Below, in pieces: positions 8,425 to 15,952 of a stretch of DNA of 37,781 nt. Both the position numbers and the translations under genes were made by a program. The DNA comes from a virus. The notes under the pieces are model-generated. The model searched no databases. It was given only the letters and a program-made list of their open reading frames with translations, and was not told where the DNA came from. How positions within the stretch are numbered: position 1 is the first letter of the stretch; every line of letters starts with the position of its first letter. The stretch spans positions 1 to 37,781 of IMG/VR virus record IMGVR_UViG_3300042462_000858. The stretch is one strand, 5' to 3'.

Positions 8425-8859
8425 TTACTTGTGTTGCATCATCTGTCGAAACGCAGGACTTCCAATGCAATGGTGCTTACCCTCAATCTCATAAAACAGA
8501 TTGTTGCCCGTCTCTAGTGCCCACTGGACCAGCCAGTTTAAACTTGACACTGTCAGCTTGCCCCCGGCCTCTGCCACTTCGTAGTGTGTCAATTCCGGCT
8601 TCATCGGATGCACAACTCTTGTGATGATGACGCCAGTCAGATCCGGTCTCATCCACATCGGAAACGTGTCCTCGGCTTTCCATGCACAATTGTAGCTTCG
8701 GCATGTCCCGGGCCGCTCTTCATAGATGGTGCACTTACCGCTCGCCAAGAAGAAGCAGTGCTTTCCTGGGTGCATTTGGTGGCCGTTTATATTTGCAGAC
8801 AACCAACCCTCACAGCACTTGGTGCAATCTCCACACTCTCTCAATTTTTGTTCAGACAT
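8425..8859 (-). CDS. CxxCxxCC (YkgJ-type) cysteine-cluster protein, 144 aa
   Basis: Cysteines at 9, 12, 15 and 16 form the C-x2-C-x2-C-C cluster of the YkgJ family, joined by C35, C43, C53 and C58 in the second half (SGKCTIYEERPGTCRSYNC). The family is thought to bind zinc or an iron-sulfur cluster; its reaction is not established and phage copies are common. GGAAG precedes the ATG at 8859. The gene overlaps the end of the HNH gene by eight bases (ATGTCTGA), so the two are probably translated together. A link to the neighbouring nucleases is possible but not shown. Confidence 0.82.
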   Translation of the reverse strand: MSEQKLRECGDCTKCCEGWLSANINGHQMHPGKHCFFLASGKCTIYEERPGTCRSYNCAWKAEDTFPMWMRPDLTGVIITRVVHPMKPELTHYEVAEAGGKLTVSSLNWLVQWALETGNNLFYEIEGKHHCIGSPAFRQMMQHK

Positions 8860-9184
8860 TCTTCCACCTCAAGATTTTTTGGTTGTCATGTACCCGCCAG
8901 TCCTCCTTCCCTAAAGGAGGTGCCTCGCCCTTTCTGTGCCACAGCAGGGCCCTTCCCATAAATGCGGTGGAGGAATATACTCCCAAAATAACGATGTCCC
9001 CAGCATGCGTAAGATCATGACAAACATGACACAACACAGCCAAGTTGCTGTTGTCGTTCGTCGATCGTGGATCGCAACGAGGAATGATGTGGTGGATGTT
9101 AAGCGCGTGAGGATTATCGAACCCACACACTTCGCACTTATCTTTTAGCAACTTGGGCTGCCCACGCTTTCGACGAATAACCAT
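8852..9184 (-). CDS. HNH endonuclease, 110 aa
   Basis: The frame extends to a TTG at 9199, but the ATG at 9184 gives a standard protein beginning MVIRRKRGQP. Neither start has a Shine-Dalgarno. The HNH core is complete: C17-x2-C20, the HH pair at 31-32 (IHHIIPRC), N47 in NSNLAVLC, then C52-x2-C55-H56 and H60. Thus one zinc is held by two CxxC pairs and the beta-beta-alpha-metal active site is intact. In phages such proteins are free-standing homing nucleases or packaging nicking enzymes. It sits between the methyltransferase fusion and the CxxCxxCC gene, not next to the terminase, which favours a homing or restriction-like role. The C-terminal part (GKEDWRVHDNQKI) follows the core. Confidence 0.87.
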   Translation of the reverse strand: MVIRRKRGQPKLLKDKCEVCGFDNPHALNIHHIIPRCDPRSTNDNSNLAVLCHVCHDLTHAGDIVILGVYSSTAFMGRALLWHRKGEAPPLGKEDWRVHDNQKILRWKNV

Positions 9185-9188
9185 GTGA

Positions 9189-9209
9189 GCAATGTACAAA
9201 AAACATTGC
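9189..9209 (-). promoter_or_regulatory. Hairpin between the fusion gene and the HNH gene
   Basis: A 7-bp inverted repeat, GCAATGT (9189-9195) and ACATTGC (9203-9209), encloses a 7-base loop. In the leftward transcript it starts five bases after the methyltransferase stop and ends four bases before the HNH ATG at 9184. It would cover the site where a ribosome binds, so it may restrain HNH translation, or act as a weak terminator. No U-tract follows it. Confidence 0.5.
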
Positions 9210-9213
9210 CAAG

Positions 9214-11244
9214 TTAAATCTTACGACGAAAAACCATGAACAGCTCGTGTCGAGAATCCCCAGAAGAGCCGGTACCACGAACAAAGTGATCTCTTCCAAG
9301 CGACATACGTAGCTCATCGACGACAAAAAGACCTGCGGCTTCAGCACACTCGATCGTCACGCCCCTCAGCGATTGTGGGACATTGAGCACAAGGCTTCCG
9401 CTTGACTTCAGGCCATGAGCCGCACCCTGCAGCGTCTTAACATAATAGCTGGACTTCCAACTATCGAAGTCTGGATAATCTCTCCAGCACTGACCGGGCT
9501 CGTCGTAGTACTGCTCTGCATCAAAGTAAGGGGGAGATGTAAAGACAAGGTCCAGAGAATCAACCTCTGGCGTCCATACTTCAGAACCAGACCGGATCAC
9601 TTGTATGTCCAACCCAGGCTTTTCTTGCATGATCTCTTTCGAGACGGCCCCTGCATCTCTACACATGTGAGAGCATGGATCTGTTCCAATGTATGTCCCT
9701 CTCTCAAACACGCTGGCAAAGCCCAACATCCTGGCAGAAAACCCGATGGACGGATCCCACACAACAGGCCGCTCTAATCCGCCGCAAAATCTGCGGTAGA
9801 TGTACGAAGCCCACACGGGCTTAAACCACGACACTTTATTACGCTGCACAATGAAACCATTCCTCACATCTCTCATGGCGATGTTGAATGTCTCATTCGT
9901 TGTGACCTTCTCACCACTCATCAATGAGTACTCATAAGGTTTCGAATTATTCAAACCCAACCTGTAAGACAGCACAGACCGCAAGGTTTTATCGACGTTA
10001 AACATCTTGGAAGGCCCGCCGTCGACGTCCCAAAACGACCTCACACGTGACTTTAACCAGTCACTTCCATGTGGGGACATGCTGAACGTATCAGACGATT
10101 CAAAGAGAGATGACATGACTTCTTGAATCGCTTTATCAGAAGGCGGATAAAACCAGCCCCAGTAGTCCACGTGTGCCCTCAGAAACTCTTCCACAATTGG
10201 TAGAATTGATTCCTTCAGGTAATTTTTGCCGTCGTCTCCAAGGGCCATCCTGATCACGGAGTCACGCGTGATAAGCGGAGTCGTCTCCCCCAACTTGAAA
10301 GTACCTTCTTTGATAACAACGCCACCTTTGACGACGTGGTAGGCCAAGCGCTCTAGATCAGATATGCCGTTGATGGAGCCTGGATCTATATCGGCGGAGA
10401 TCCTAAGCAAGTTGAGGCCCCTGTCTCGAGCTATCCTGTTCTTCTTCAGATCATTGGTCAGGTTCTTGATCTGGTCGGGTTTCCAGTCCAGATGCCTGTC
10501 TAAACCGTGCCAGTATGTACCGTCAAACTCCACGATGGTTTTTGTCGATGGAATCCACACGTCAGCATTCCACGTCTTCTCCCCGAAGTTAAACCACACC
10601 GACTGGGCAATCTCAATCCCGCATTCTCTTAACCTATTTGCAAACTCATCTTCGGCTTTTGATGTGTAGGTCGACTCTCTCCTCATGTTGGCAAGGCCAA
10701 TCTTCCTACCAAATTCAGGTGTGAACACCTTCTCACGGCGGGCGTCGCCCTCAACTCCCTCCCATGACTTTATGCGTGCGACGTGCTGCTTTTCTTTGTA
10801 TGCGCTATCTGACCATAGCTCTTTTCTGATCTCAGAAAGATGCTGCTTCACCTCGTCCTTAGCAAGGCCGATGCTTACTCTATCGCTTATCTTTTTTGCG
10901 ATGACACCTTTCTTTTCTTTATAAGATCGACGAATGGCTTCATTTCTTTTTTCGACCTGCTCACGCGTGAATTCAGGCTGCTTCGCACGAAAACCCGACT
11001 TGTTGTGGCCTGTGATGTAAGAATTGAACTGGTATTTTGTCTCGTGCCACTCAACTTTCCCGCCACATCCGCAACTGCATTCAGGGACGTTGCCCTGCAG
11101 AAAATGCTTCAACACATAGTTCTTCAACCCACCGACATGCGGATGAGATCTCGTCATGTGATTTCCTAACGAACGTCGATTGCTGCAGGTACGTCCGCAC
11201 TCTATGCAATTTTGTTCTACGTTATCAATGCCAGTTTTGGTCAT
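9214..11244 (-). CDS. Zinc-finger / Vsr-like endonuclease / DNA methyltransferase fusion, 676 aa
   Basis: Three parts are visible. (1) A C2H2 finger with C13-x2-C16-x12-H29-x4-H34, then a CSCGC cluster (56-60) and GH at 79-80, a DNA-binding arrangement seen in phage homing-type nucleases. (2) A Vsr-type nuclease core at about 195-285: E198/E200, D228 in WNADVWIP, VEFDGTYWHG (238-247) and the closing helix KKNRIARDRGLNLLRIS, matching the EDxHD/Vsr fold. (3) A C-terminal adenine/cytosine N-methyltransferase, with SAM motif I DPSIGFSARMLGF (497-509), an acidic TDP near 521-523 and catalytic motif IV TSPPYF (569-574). Nuclease and methylase in one chain could be a self-protecting restriction-like or homing enzyme; this is inference. 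The frame is open to a GTG at 11271 with no Shine-Dalgarno; I chose the first ATG. Hairpin terminators isolate it from gp23 upstream. Confidence 0.85.
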   Translation of the reverse strand: MTKTGIDNVEQNCIECGRTCSNRRSLGNHMTRSHPHVGGLKNYVLKHFLQGNVPECSCGCGGKVEWHETKYQFNSYITGHNKSGFRAKQPEFTREQVEKRNEAIRRSYKEKKGVIAKKISDRVSIGLAKDEVKQHLSEIRKELWSDSAYKEKQHVARIKSWEGVEGDARREKVFTPEFGRKIGLANMRRESTYTSKAEDEFANRLRECGIEIAQSVWFNFGEKTWNADVWIPSTKTIVEFDGTYWHGLDRHLDWKPDQIKNLTNDLKKNRIARDRGLNLLRISADIDPGSINGISDLERLAYHVVKGGVVIKEGTFKLGETTPLITRDSVIRMALGDDGKNYLKESILPIVEEFLRAHVDYWGWFYPPSDKAIQEVMSSLFESSDTFSMSPHGSDWLKSRVRSFWDVDGGPSKMFNVDKTLRSVLSYRLGLNNSKPYEYSLMSGEKVTTNETFNIAMRDVRNGFIVQRNKVSWFKPVWASYIYRRFCGGLERPVVWDPSIGFSARMLGFASVFERGTYIGTDPCSHMCRDAGAVSKEIMQEKPGLDIQVIRSGSEVWTPEVDSLDLVFTSPPYFDAEQYYDEPGQCWRDYPDFDSWKSSYYVKTLQGAAHGLKSSGSLVLNVPQSLRGVTIECAEAAGLFVVDELRMSLGRDHFVRGTGSSGDSRHELFMVFRRKI

Positions 11245-11304
11245 GTACAAATATACCACATGCACAATCACGTGTTTAAGCCCAGCAACGTTGAGAAAAC
11301 AAAA

Positions 11305-11324
11305 AGGCTGCCCTTCGGTAGCCT
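11305..11324 (-). terminator. Second terminator hairpin after the capsid gene
   Basis: In the leftward transcript AGGCTACC and GGCAGCCT form an 8-bp stem with one A-C mismatch and a GAAG loop, followed at once by TTTTTG. It lies 33 bases beyond the first terminator and probably catches read-through. Confidence 0.7.
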
Positions 11325-11356
11325 CAAGCTAGACAGCTATTAAATGTAAACTAAAA

Positions 11357-11380
11357 AAGGGCCACTTTTTAGTGGCCCTT
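11357..11380 (-). terminator. Main intrinsic terminator after the major capsid gene
   Basis: A perfect 10-bp GC-rich stem, AAGGGCCACT and AGTGGCCCTT, has a four-base loop and is followed by TTTT in the leftward transcript. It lies 32 bases past the gp23 stop. The position fits strong transcription ending after the capsid gene. Confidence 0.9.
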
Positions 11381-11384
11381 GATT

Positions 11385-11406
11385 ATGTTATCGTATTAGA
11401 TAACAT
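11385..11406 (-). other. AT-rich hairpin just after the capsid stop codon
   Basis: ATGTTATC (11385-11392) and GATAACAT (11399-11406) form an 8-bp stem with a 6-base loop, six bases past the gp23 stop. It is too AT-rich to be a strong terminator. It may protect the 3' end of the capsid mRNA or add to the tandem terminators. Confidence 0.55.
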
Positions 11407-11411
11407 TCATA

Positions 11412-13322
11412 TCATATCACGTTCATGTCGAGGACGGTGACGGTCCCGTAAAAGTCGCTACGGATGACCTTCTTGCCGTACCTTGTCATAACGCCCTTGC
11501 GCGGCGTGAAGTCCTCAGGAGCGAAGATCGTCGGTGTGACGATGAGCGGAACGTAAGGAGCATACACGTAGCCGGTCTCGAGGTAGCTGCCGCCCTTGTA
11601 GCCGATGAGGATCTTGTTACGTGCGAAGTAAGGATCCTTGTAGACCGTGAAGCGGTTCGAGACAGTACCGATGGCCTCGGCGCCGATTGTGAACGGCGAA
11701 CCGACCTGGCCCTCACCGTCGATCGAGAACTTCGGCTTGTAGAGGACCGACGACTCGAGGATGGTGCAGACGTCCGGACCGGTGACCAAGAAGTTGGCCG
11801 AGCCGCGGAGTGTCTTACGGTGGATGGTGTTGGCAACGTCGATGATTGTCTCGACGAGGGTCTCGTACCACTCACGAACTGTACCGGTGAACTGCGGTCC
11901 GATCTGGAACGAGTTCGCGAGGCTCTGACGCTCGCCGGTGACCTTGTTGACGAAGCGACCTGGGCTGCGCGACCAGTAGTAGTTGGCGCCGTTGGCTGTC
12001 GTCACGAGGTCGCTCAGGATCTCGCGGTCGATCTCGAGGGCGATCTGCTCTGAGAGGATCGACGTGAGCTCAACCTCGGCGTCCATCGAGTGATAGGCGT
12101 TGAGGTCCTGTGCGAGCTCGGGCGACCAACGAGCACGAAGCTTGCGGGTCGTGGCCGTGATGGCGATCGACTCGATCTTGATGTCGATCTCGGGGATCAC
12201 AGGGGTCGGGGTGCCAGTGGCTGCACCGAAGTCCGACTCAAACGACGGGACCGTGAGGACCGCGCCTGTTGCACCGGCGTCGCCTGCCACGTTGCTTGCA
12301 ACGTCAGACTTGACGTAACCGATGTTACCTGTTCCGGCTGTGAGAACCGAAAGCCCGTCGGCACCCTTGATCAACATCTGGACGTAGTCACCGTTCAGCG
12401 CGTTGGGCGTGAAGGCAAGGGTTGAGCCTGTGCCTGTCAAAGTACCGCGGCGGTTGAGGCGGCGAAGGTTGAGAACTCCCTTACCTGACTGGTAAGCCTC
12501 GCCCCACTCCGTTGCATTGGCACCGAAGCCTGAGACGACGGCAAGCTGATCAACAGCGAGGAGGTCCATGCTTGCGGGGAGCAAGCTTGTCTTAACGTAG
12601 ACAAAAAGTGCATCAAGCTCGTTCAAAGCAAGGGCATTCTCAAGCTGCGGATCATAGCCCAGCAGACGAGCGTTTGTGCCGCTGAAGGACGTGAGCGAAC
12701 CGAGGACCGTGCCGTCCGACCATGCGCCATTGGCACCGGCATATGAACCTGAGAAGACGTTTGCACCAGCAAAGTTGACCTGGGCCGTGCCATGAACCTT
12801 CGAGTAACCGACGTTGACGAGATCGTACATGCCGCCAGCCGCGAGCGATCCTGACTGGATACCCTTGCCTGTGGGGGCGTTGTAGATCGACTGACCGCGC
12901 TGGTATGTGGCTGACGTGCCGCCTGTCAGATCTTCGCCCTGATCGCCGCCGACGTTCGAGCCGTAGGTGTAATCTAGGTAGAAGATAAGACCCGAGGGGA
13001 GCGACATCGGCTGGATCGAGACGAGCTCGTTGGCGACGAGGCCGCCGAACACACGACGAACGATCGGGAACGCGATGTTGCTGAAGCCCTGGATCTGACC
13101 TGACGAAGCGAGATTGCCGCCGCCTGTCGAGAGTGAGTTGGACTCCTTGAGGACCTGAGCTGCCTGGTTCTCCAGGAGCTGTGACATGGTCTCACGACGA
13201 ACGCCGTCGAGACCGCGGAGAAGGCCTGTACGGCTCCACTTCTCCACCAAACGGGCACGCTCAGCACCGACGTGCCTCTCGCGAATGCCCTGAGCTAACT
13301 GATCTAGTGTAAACTGCTTCAT
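11412..13322 (-). CDS. 23: Major capsid protein (T4 gp23-like)
   Basis: At 636 aa it is longer than T4 gp23 (521 aa). The start at 13322 has GGAG eight bases upstream. The gp23 pattern is clear: LLENQAAQVLKES near 49-61, IVRRVFGGLVANELVSIQPM near 88-107, then LPSGLIFYLDYTYG. L58-K59-E60 before S61 fits the prohead protease rule and lies where T4 gp23 is cut (after E65), so about 60 residues are probably removed on head maturation. The extra length probably sits in an insertion domain in the middle (Gly/Ala/Ser-rich, about 160-380). The gene is visibly richer in G+C, with C/G-ending codons (GTC, ATC, GAC, AAG), than the genes around it, as expected for the most highly expressed gene. It follows the scaffold gene by 44 bases. 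Confidence 0.95.
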   Translation of the reverse strand: MKQFTLDQLAQGIRERHVGAERARLVEKWSRTGLLRGLDGVRRETMSQLLENQAAQVLKESNSLSTGGGNLASSGQIQGFSNIAFPIVRRVFGGLVANELVSIQPMSLPSGLIFYLDYTYGSNVGGDQGEDLTGGTSATYQRGQSIYNAPTGKGIQSGSLAAGGMYDLVNVGYSKVHGTAQVNFAGANVFSGSYAGANGAWSDGTVLGSLTSFSGTNARLLGYDPQLENALALNELDALFVYVKTSLLPASMDLLAVDQLAVVSGFGANATEWGEAYQSGKGVLNLRRLNRRGTLTGTGSTLAFTPNALNGDYVQMLIKGADGLSVLTAGTGNIGYVKSDVASNVAGDAGATGAVLTVPSFESDFGAATGTPTPVIPEIDIKIESIAITATTRKLRARWSPELAQDLNAYHSMDAEVELTSILSEQIALEIDREILSDLVTTANGANYYWSRSPGRFVNKVTGERQSLANSFQIGPQFTGTVREWYETLVETIIDVANTIHRKTLRGSANFLVTGPDVCTILESSVLYKPKFSIDGEGQVGSPFTIGAEAIGTVSNRFTVYKDPYFARNKILIGYKGGSYLETGYVYAPYVPLIVTPTIFAPEDFTPRKGVMTRYGKKVIRSDFYGTVTVLDMNVI

Positions 13323-13363
13323 CTTAAAACTCCATTGATAAGTTGGTTGTTAGAATATTCAAT

Positions 13364-13380
13364 GCATTACTTGGTAATGC
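13364..13380 (-). promoter_or_regulatory. Hairpin spanning the scaffold stop codon, upstream of the capsid gene
   Basis: GCATTAC (13364-13370) and GTAATGC (13374-13380) form a perfect 7-bp stem with a 3-base loop that includes the TAA of the scaffold gene. It lies 41 bases before the gp23 start. It has no U-tract and could be an mRNA processing or stability site that lets gp22 and gp23 be made in different amounts. Confidence 0.45.
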
Positions 13381-15055
13381 CGGCCAGACGTGCCCAACGG
13401 TCGGTCTCAAAGCCCTCGTTAAGGTTTGTCGACGCCGGACGTGTTGCCCTCGAGGAAGAACCGATGACCCTACGGCCCGTCGACTCTGAGAGGGGACGAG
13501 ATGTTCCCGCCAATGTCTTGGTGAGGCTCTCATATACAAGCTTGACTTCACGTAGGCTCTCGGCCTCATCGAGACGCTCGATGATCTCTGCCTTCTGCCT
13601 CTTCGAAAGCGACTCATTCTGGAGCAGCTTGTTCGTGTAGATCAATTTTGCGTTGAACAGATTCGATTCTGCCAACTTAGCGCGGAGGTTTGATTCGGCC
13701 TGAACCGCGTGCCTTTGGGGTGTGCCATTACGGCGAGCACCATTGTTTCTTCGATAGGATTCATGCTTAGGTGAAAACGCGACGTCGTCTTCACGCATAT
13801 CATCTTCAGGCATGTCCATCTCACCCACGCCATCCACGCCATCCATCTCAAGGGTCAGCTCTTGGTCGAGCCATGGATCACCATCGTCCTTACCGCCGCC
13901 GAAGCTCTTCAGCGACTTGCCGGGACCGTACCCCTTGGTCGAAGGAACGGCCTCTTCTGCGAGACGGCGCGCTCGATGGCGGCGGGCTTCTGCAAGGCGA
14001 CGGGCCTTCAGGGTGCGAGCTTCACGGATGACCTTCATGCGGCCGATCTCACGGCGAAGCATGCCCTCGTCGATCTCGACGATAAGGTTGTCTCTCAAAC
14101 GACGTGATTCCGTGTAGTGCCCTTCTTCTTGGGGCTCTTCTTCTTCATCGTCACCGCCTTCATCATCGCCGCCGAGGTCGCCGAGGTCGAGGTCAAGCTC
14201 TTCGCCACCCTCATCACCACCTTCATCACCACCTTCCTCGTCTTCCTCATCGCCCATGTCAAGTTCATCACCACCTTCCTCGCCTTCGCCAGAAGTGATG
14301 GAGATCTCGAGATTGTCGAGGGCCTCATCATCGAGGTCATCCGGAAGTCCGTCGATTGTGAACATGAGCTTCTTCTCATGCAGTCTATTCAGTCTATTTC
14401 TACGCATAATTTGCTCCTGAAGCTTGTTAAGTTCTTTGTAAAACGCCTCTAATGTCAATTCATACTCATTCTTCTTGTTGGCATCCTTGACAGATTCCTG
14501 GACGTGGTTATACATATTTTCCACGTTGGAAATCAGCTTCTTCACATCGGAGAAACTCCCACGTGATTCTGCCAGCAAAGAATACTTCGCATTCCTTATA
14601 CCCTCGCCCAGCTTCACGAGCTGGTGCTCGAGAGTGCTTTTTCTTGAAGAGGCGTTGATTAATGGAAGAAGGAGGTCTATTGACTCCATGTCCAACCCGT
14701 ACTCGACTACGCCGTCGAGAGCATCTTCCCCACCAAACATCGGCGGGTCTACGGGCGCTCCCATATCGTCGTCCATTCCTGCAAAGTCGAACGTCATGAC
14801 GTCGCCCTCAGCGGGGGGACCCATCATGTCATCTGTCATCAGATCCCCTTCAGGAGGGGGAGCACCAGGCTCTCCGAAAGAGCTTACGCCGAAGTCATCT
14901 TCGACTTCGTTGTACTCACGCAGCAGTTCTTTTTCAATTAAATCACGAATGCGTGGTGTCACTGCCTCGACGAGTGCGCGCTTCGCGTTGTCCTCGGCAA
15001 TTTCCTTCAGCTTCTTGGCGTCCGCCAGCGCCTCTTCGTAGAGTTGTTTCGACAT
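13367..15055 (-). CDS. 22: Prohead core scaffold protein (T4 gp22-like), enlarged and acidic
   Basis: The frame opens at a TTG at 15076, but the ATG at 15055 has GGGGAG four bases upstream. The N-terminus (EALADAKKLKEIAEDNAKRA) and the C-terminal helix (SNLFNAKLIYTNKLLQNESL) match gp22-type scaffolds, and the chain ends RWARLAGITK. At 562 aa it is about twice T4 gp22. The excess includes an Asp/Glu/Gly tract at about 255-315, a basic Arg/Ala-rich stretch near 340-370 and a Gly/Pro-rich link. L28-V29-E30 before A31 fits the prohead protease rule, and scaffold is normally degraded by gp21. It lies directly before gp23, as in T4. It would form the inner core of the prohead and be removed before packaging. 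Confidence 0.88.
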   Translation of the reverse strand: MSKQLYEEALADAKKLKEIAEDNAKRALVEAVTPRIRDLIEKELLREYNEVEDDFGVSSFGEPGAPPPEGDLMTDDMMGPPAEGDVMTFDFAGMDDDMGAPVDPPMFGGEDALDGVVEYGLDMESIDLLLPLINASSRKSTLEHQLVKLGEGIRNAKYSLLAESRGSFSDVKKLISNVENMYNHVQESVKDANKKNEYELTLEAFYKELNKLQEQIMRRNRLNRLHEKKLMFTIDGLPDDLDDEALDNLEISITSGEGEEGGDELDMGDEEDEEGGDEGGDEGGEELDLDLGDLGGDDEGGDDEEEEPQEEGHYTESRRLRDNLIVEIDEGMLRREIGRMKVIREARTLKARRLAEARRHRARRLAEEAVPSTKGYGPGKSLKSFGGGKDDGDPWLDQELTLEMDGVDGVGEMDMPEDDMREDDVAFSPKHESYRRNNGARRNGTPQRHAVQAESNLRAKLAESNLFNAKLIYTNKLLQNESLSKRQKAEIIERLDEAESLREVKLVYESLTKTLAGTSRPLSESTGRRVIGSSSRATRPASTNLNEGFETDRWARLAGITK

Positions 15056-15108
15056 AGTTCTCCCCAAGATCTCCAATTTGCAATTAATTATTGGTCATTT
15101 CCGGTTTA

Positions 15109-15648
15109 TTACTCAGGATATTGTTCGACTCTCGTCGTGTTAAACTGGTTTTCTTCTCCCAAGACGTTCCGGCTCCAAACGCGAGCGTTTGCTGGCATGC
15201 GTGTGCCCGGGCCTTCTACATAAGAGCCCCCGATTGACTCCGCATATTCTTGAGGAGTTGACTTGGGGTTATTTGCCAATTCTTTCTCAACACCTTCTGT
15301 CTTACCCACACCAGGTGAGCTGATGTCTGGCACGAAAGCGTTCATCGGGTCGCCATCACGGGTGGGCTCATACGTTTCATGATTTTCGTTTGGCGGTGTC
15401 GATGAGGCATACTTACCCCCGTAAGACATGTCGACGCCCTCGGGAAACATTTCGGGGTCCCCGCTCTGATATCTGGCGCGCAGTACCTTGTTGCCCTCTT
15501 CCACGATCATGCTTTTTGCTTTAGCATTGTCATAATGATTGTATGCACTGCCCTTATACCCAGGGTTTTCTGGAAACAGCTTATTTAGAAAAACCTTTCT
15601 GGGAGAATTATCGTCTGAATATTTTGTGTATGTACCTTTGCCTGGCAT
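15109..15648 (-). CDS. Unrecognised head-region protein, 179 aa
   Basis: The ATG at 15648 has AAGGAG seven bases upstream, a strong site. The protein is hydrophilic, rich in Pro, Gly, Tyr and Asn (for example FPENPGYKGSAYNHYDN and SSTPPNENHETYEPTRDGD), low in long hydrophobic stretches, and probably extended. No known motif is visible. It lies between gp21 and gp22 genes, so a prohead core or minor capsid role is likely on position alone. Confidence 0.68.
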   Translation of the reverse strand: MPGKGTYTKYSDDNSPRKVFLNKLFPENPGYKGSAYNHYDNAKAKSMIVEEGNKVLRARYQSGDPEMFPEGVDMSYGGKYASSTPPNENHETYEPTRDGDPMNAFVPDISSPGVGKTEGVEKELANNPKSTPQEYAESIGGSYVEGPGTRMPANARVWSRNVLGEENQFNTTRVEQYPE

Positions 15649-15658
15649 GATGTTCTCC

Positions 15659-15904
15659 TTAGTTAGAATTTGTGAGTGACTTTACGATTCTTGTGCGGGT
15701 CTCGGCGATCTGAGCCAAACGACGGCGCAGACGGCCTTCCTCAATCTTGAGAGCCTTGACGTAATCTATCTTCTTCTCAAGTGAATCAGCGAACTCGTCG
15801 GCATCGACTTCTTTCGCCTTCACATCTTCTACGTCTCCCATCTTACCGAGCTTGCTGGCTTCGTCCAGTATCAACTTCTTTAACAATGTCGGTGTAAGTT
15901 TCAT
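15659..15904 (-). CDS. Small putative prohead core protein with gp21-type cleavage site, 81 aa
   Basis: A TTG at 15922 is in frame, but the ATG at 15904 has GGAG seven bases upstream. The protein begins MKLTPTLLKKLILDEASK: a basic amphipathic helix, then L13-D14-E15 before A16, a full match to the T4 gp21 cleavage rule. The rest is charged and helical (EEGRLRRRLAQIAETRTRI). T4 also has small core proteins (gp67, gp68) in its head cluster, though at a different point in the order. Internal head or core role inferred. Confidence 0.68.
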   Translation of the reverse strand: MKLTPTLLKKLILDEASKLGKMGDVEDVKAKEVDADEFADSLEKKIDYVKALKIEEGRLRRRLAQIAETRTRIVKSLTNSN

Positions 15905-15952
15905 GTACAATCTCCATTTCAACTAGCATCACATTTTTCTAATTAGGCGTCA

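Noticed and set aside
11486-12425. Open frames on both strands inside the capsid gene, one Ser/Arg-rich
   Set aside because: They are by-products of the high G+C at third codon positions of gp23. There is no start signal, and the compositions are abnormal.
13771-14452. Several rightward and alternative-frame open frames, one giving a hydrophobic product that looks like a membrane protein
   Set aside because: They are mirror frames of the GAT/GAG/GGT-rich acidic tract of the scaffold gene, whose complement reads as Leu/Ile/Phe codons. The gp22 frame explains this region.
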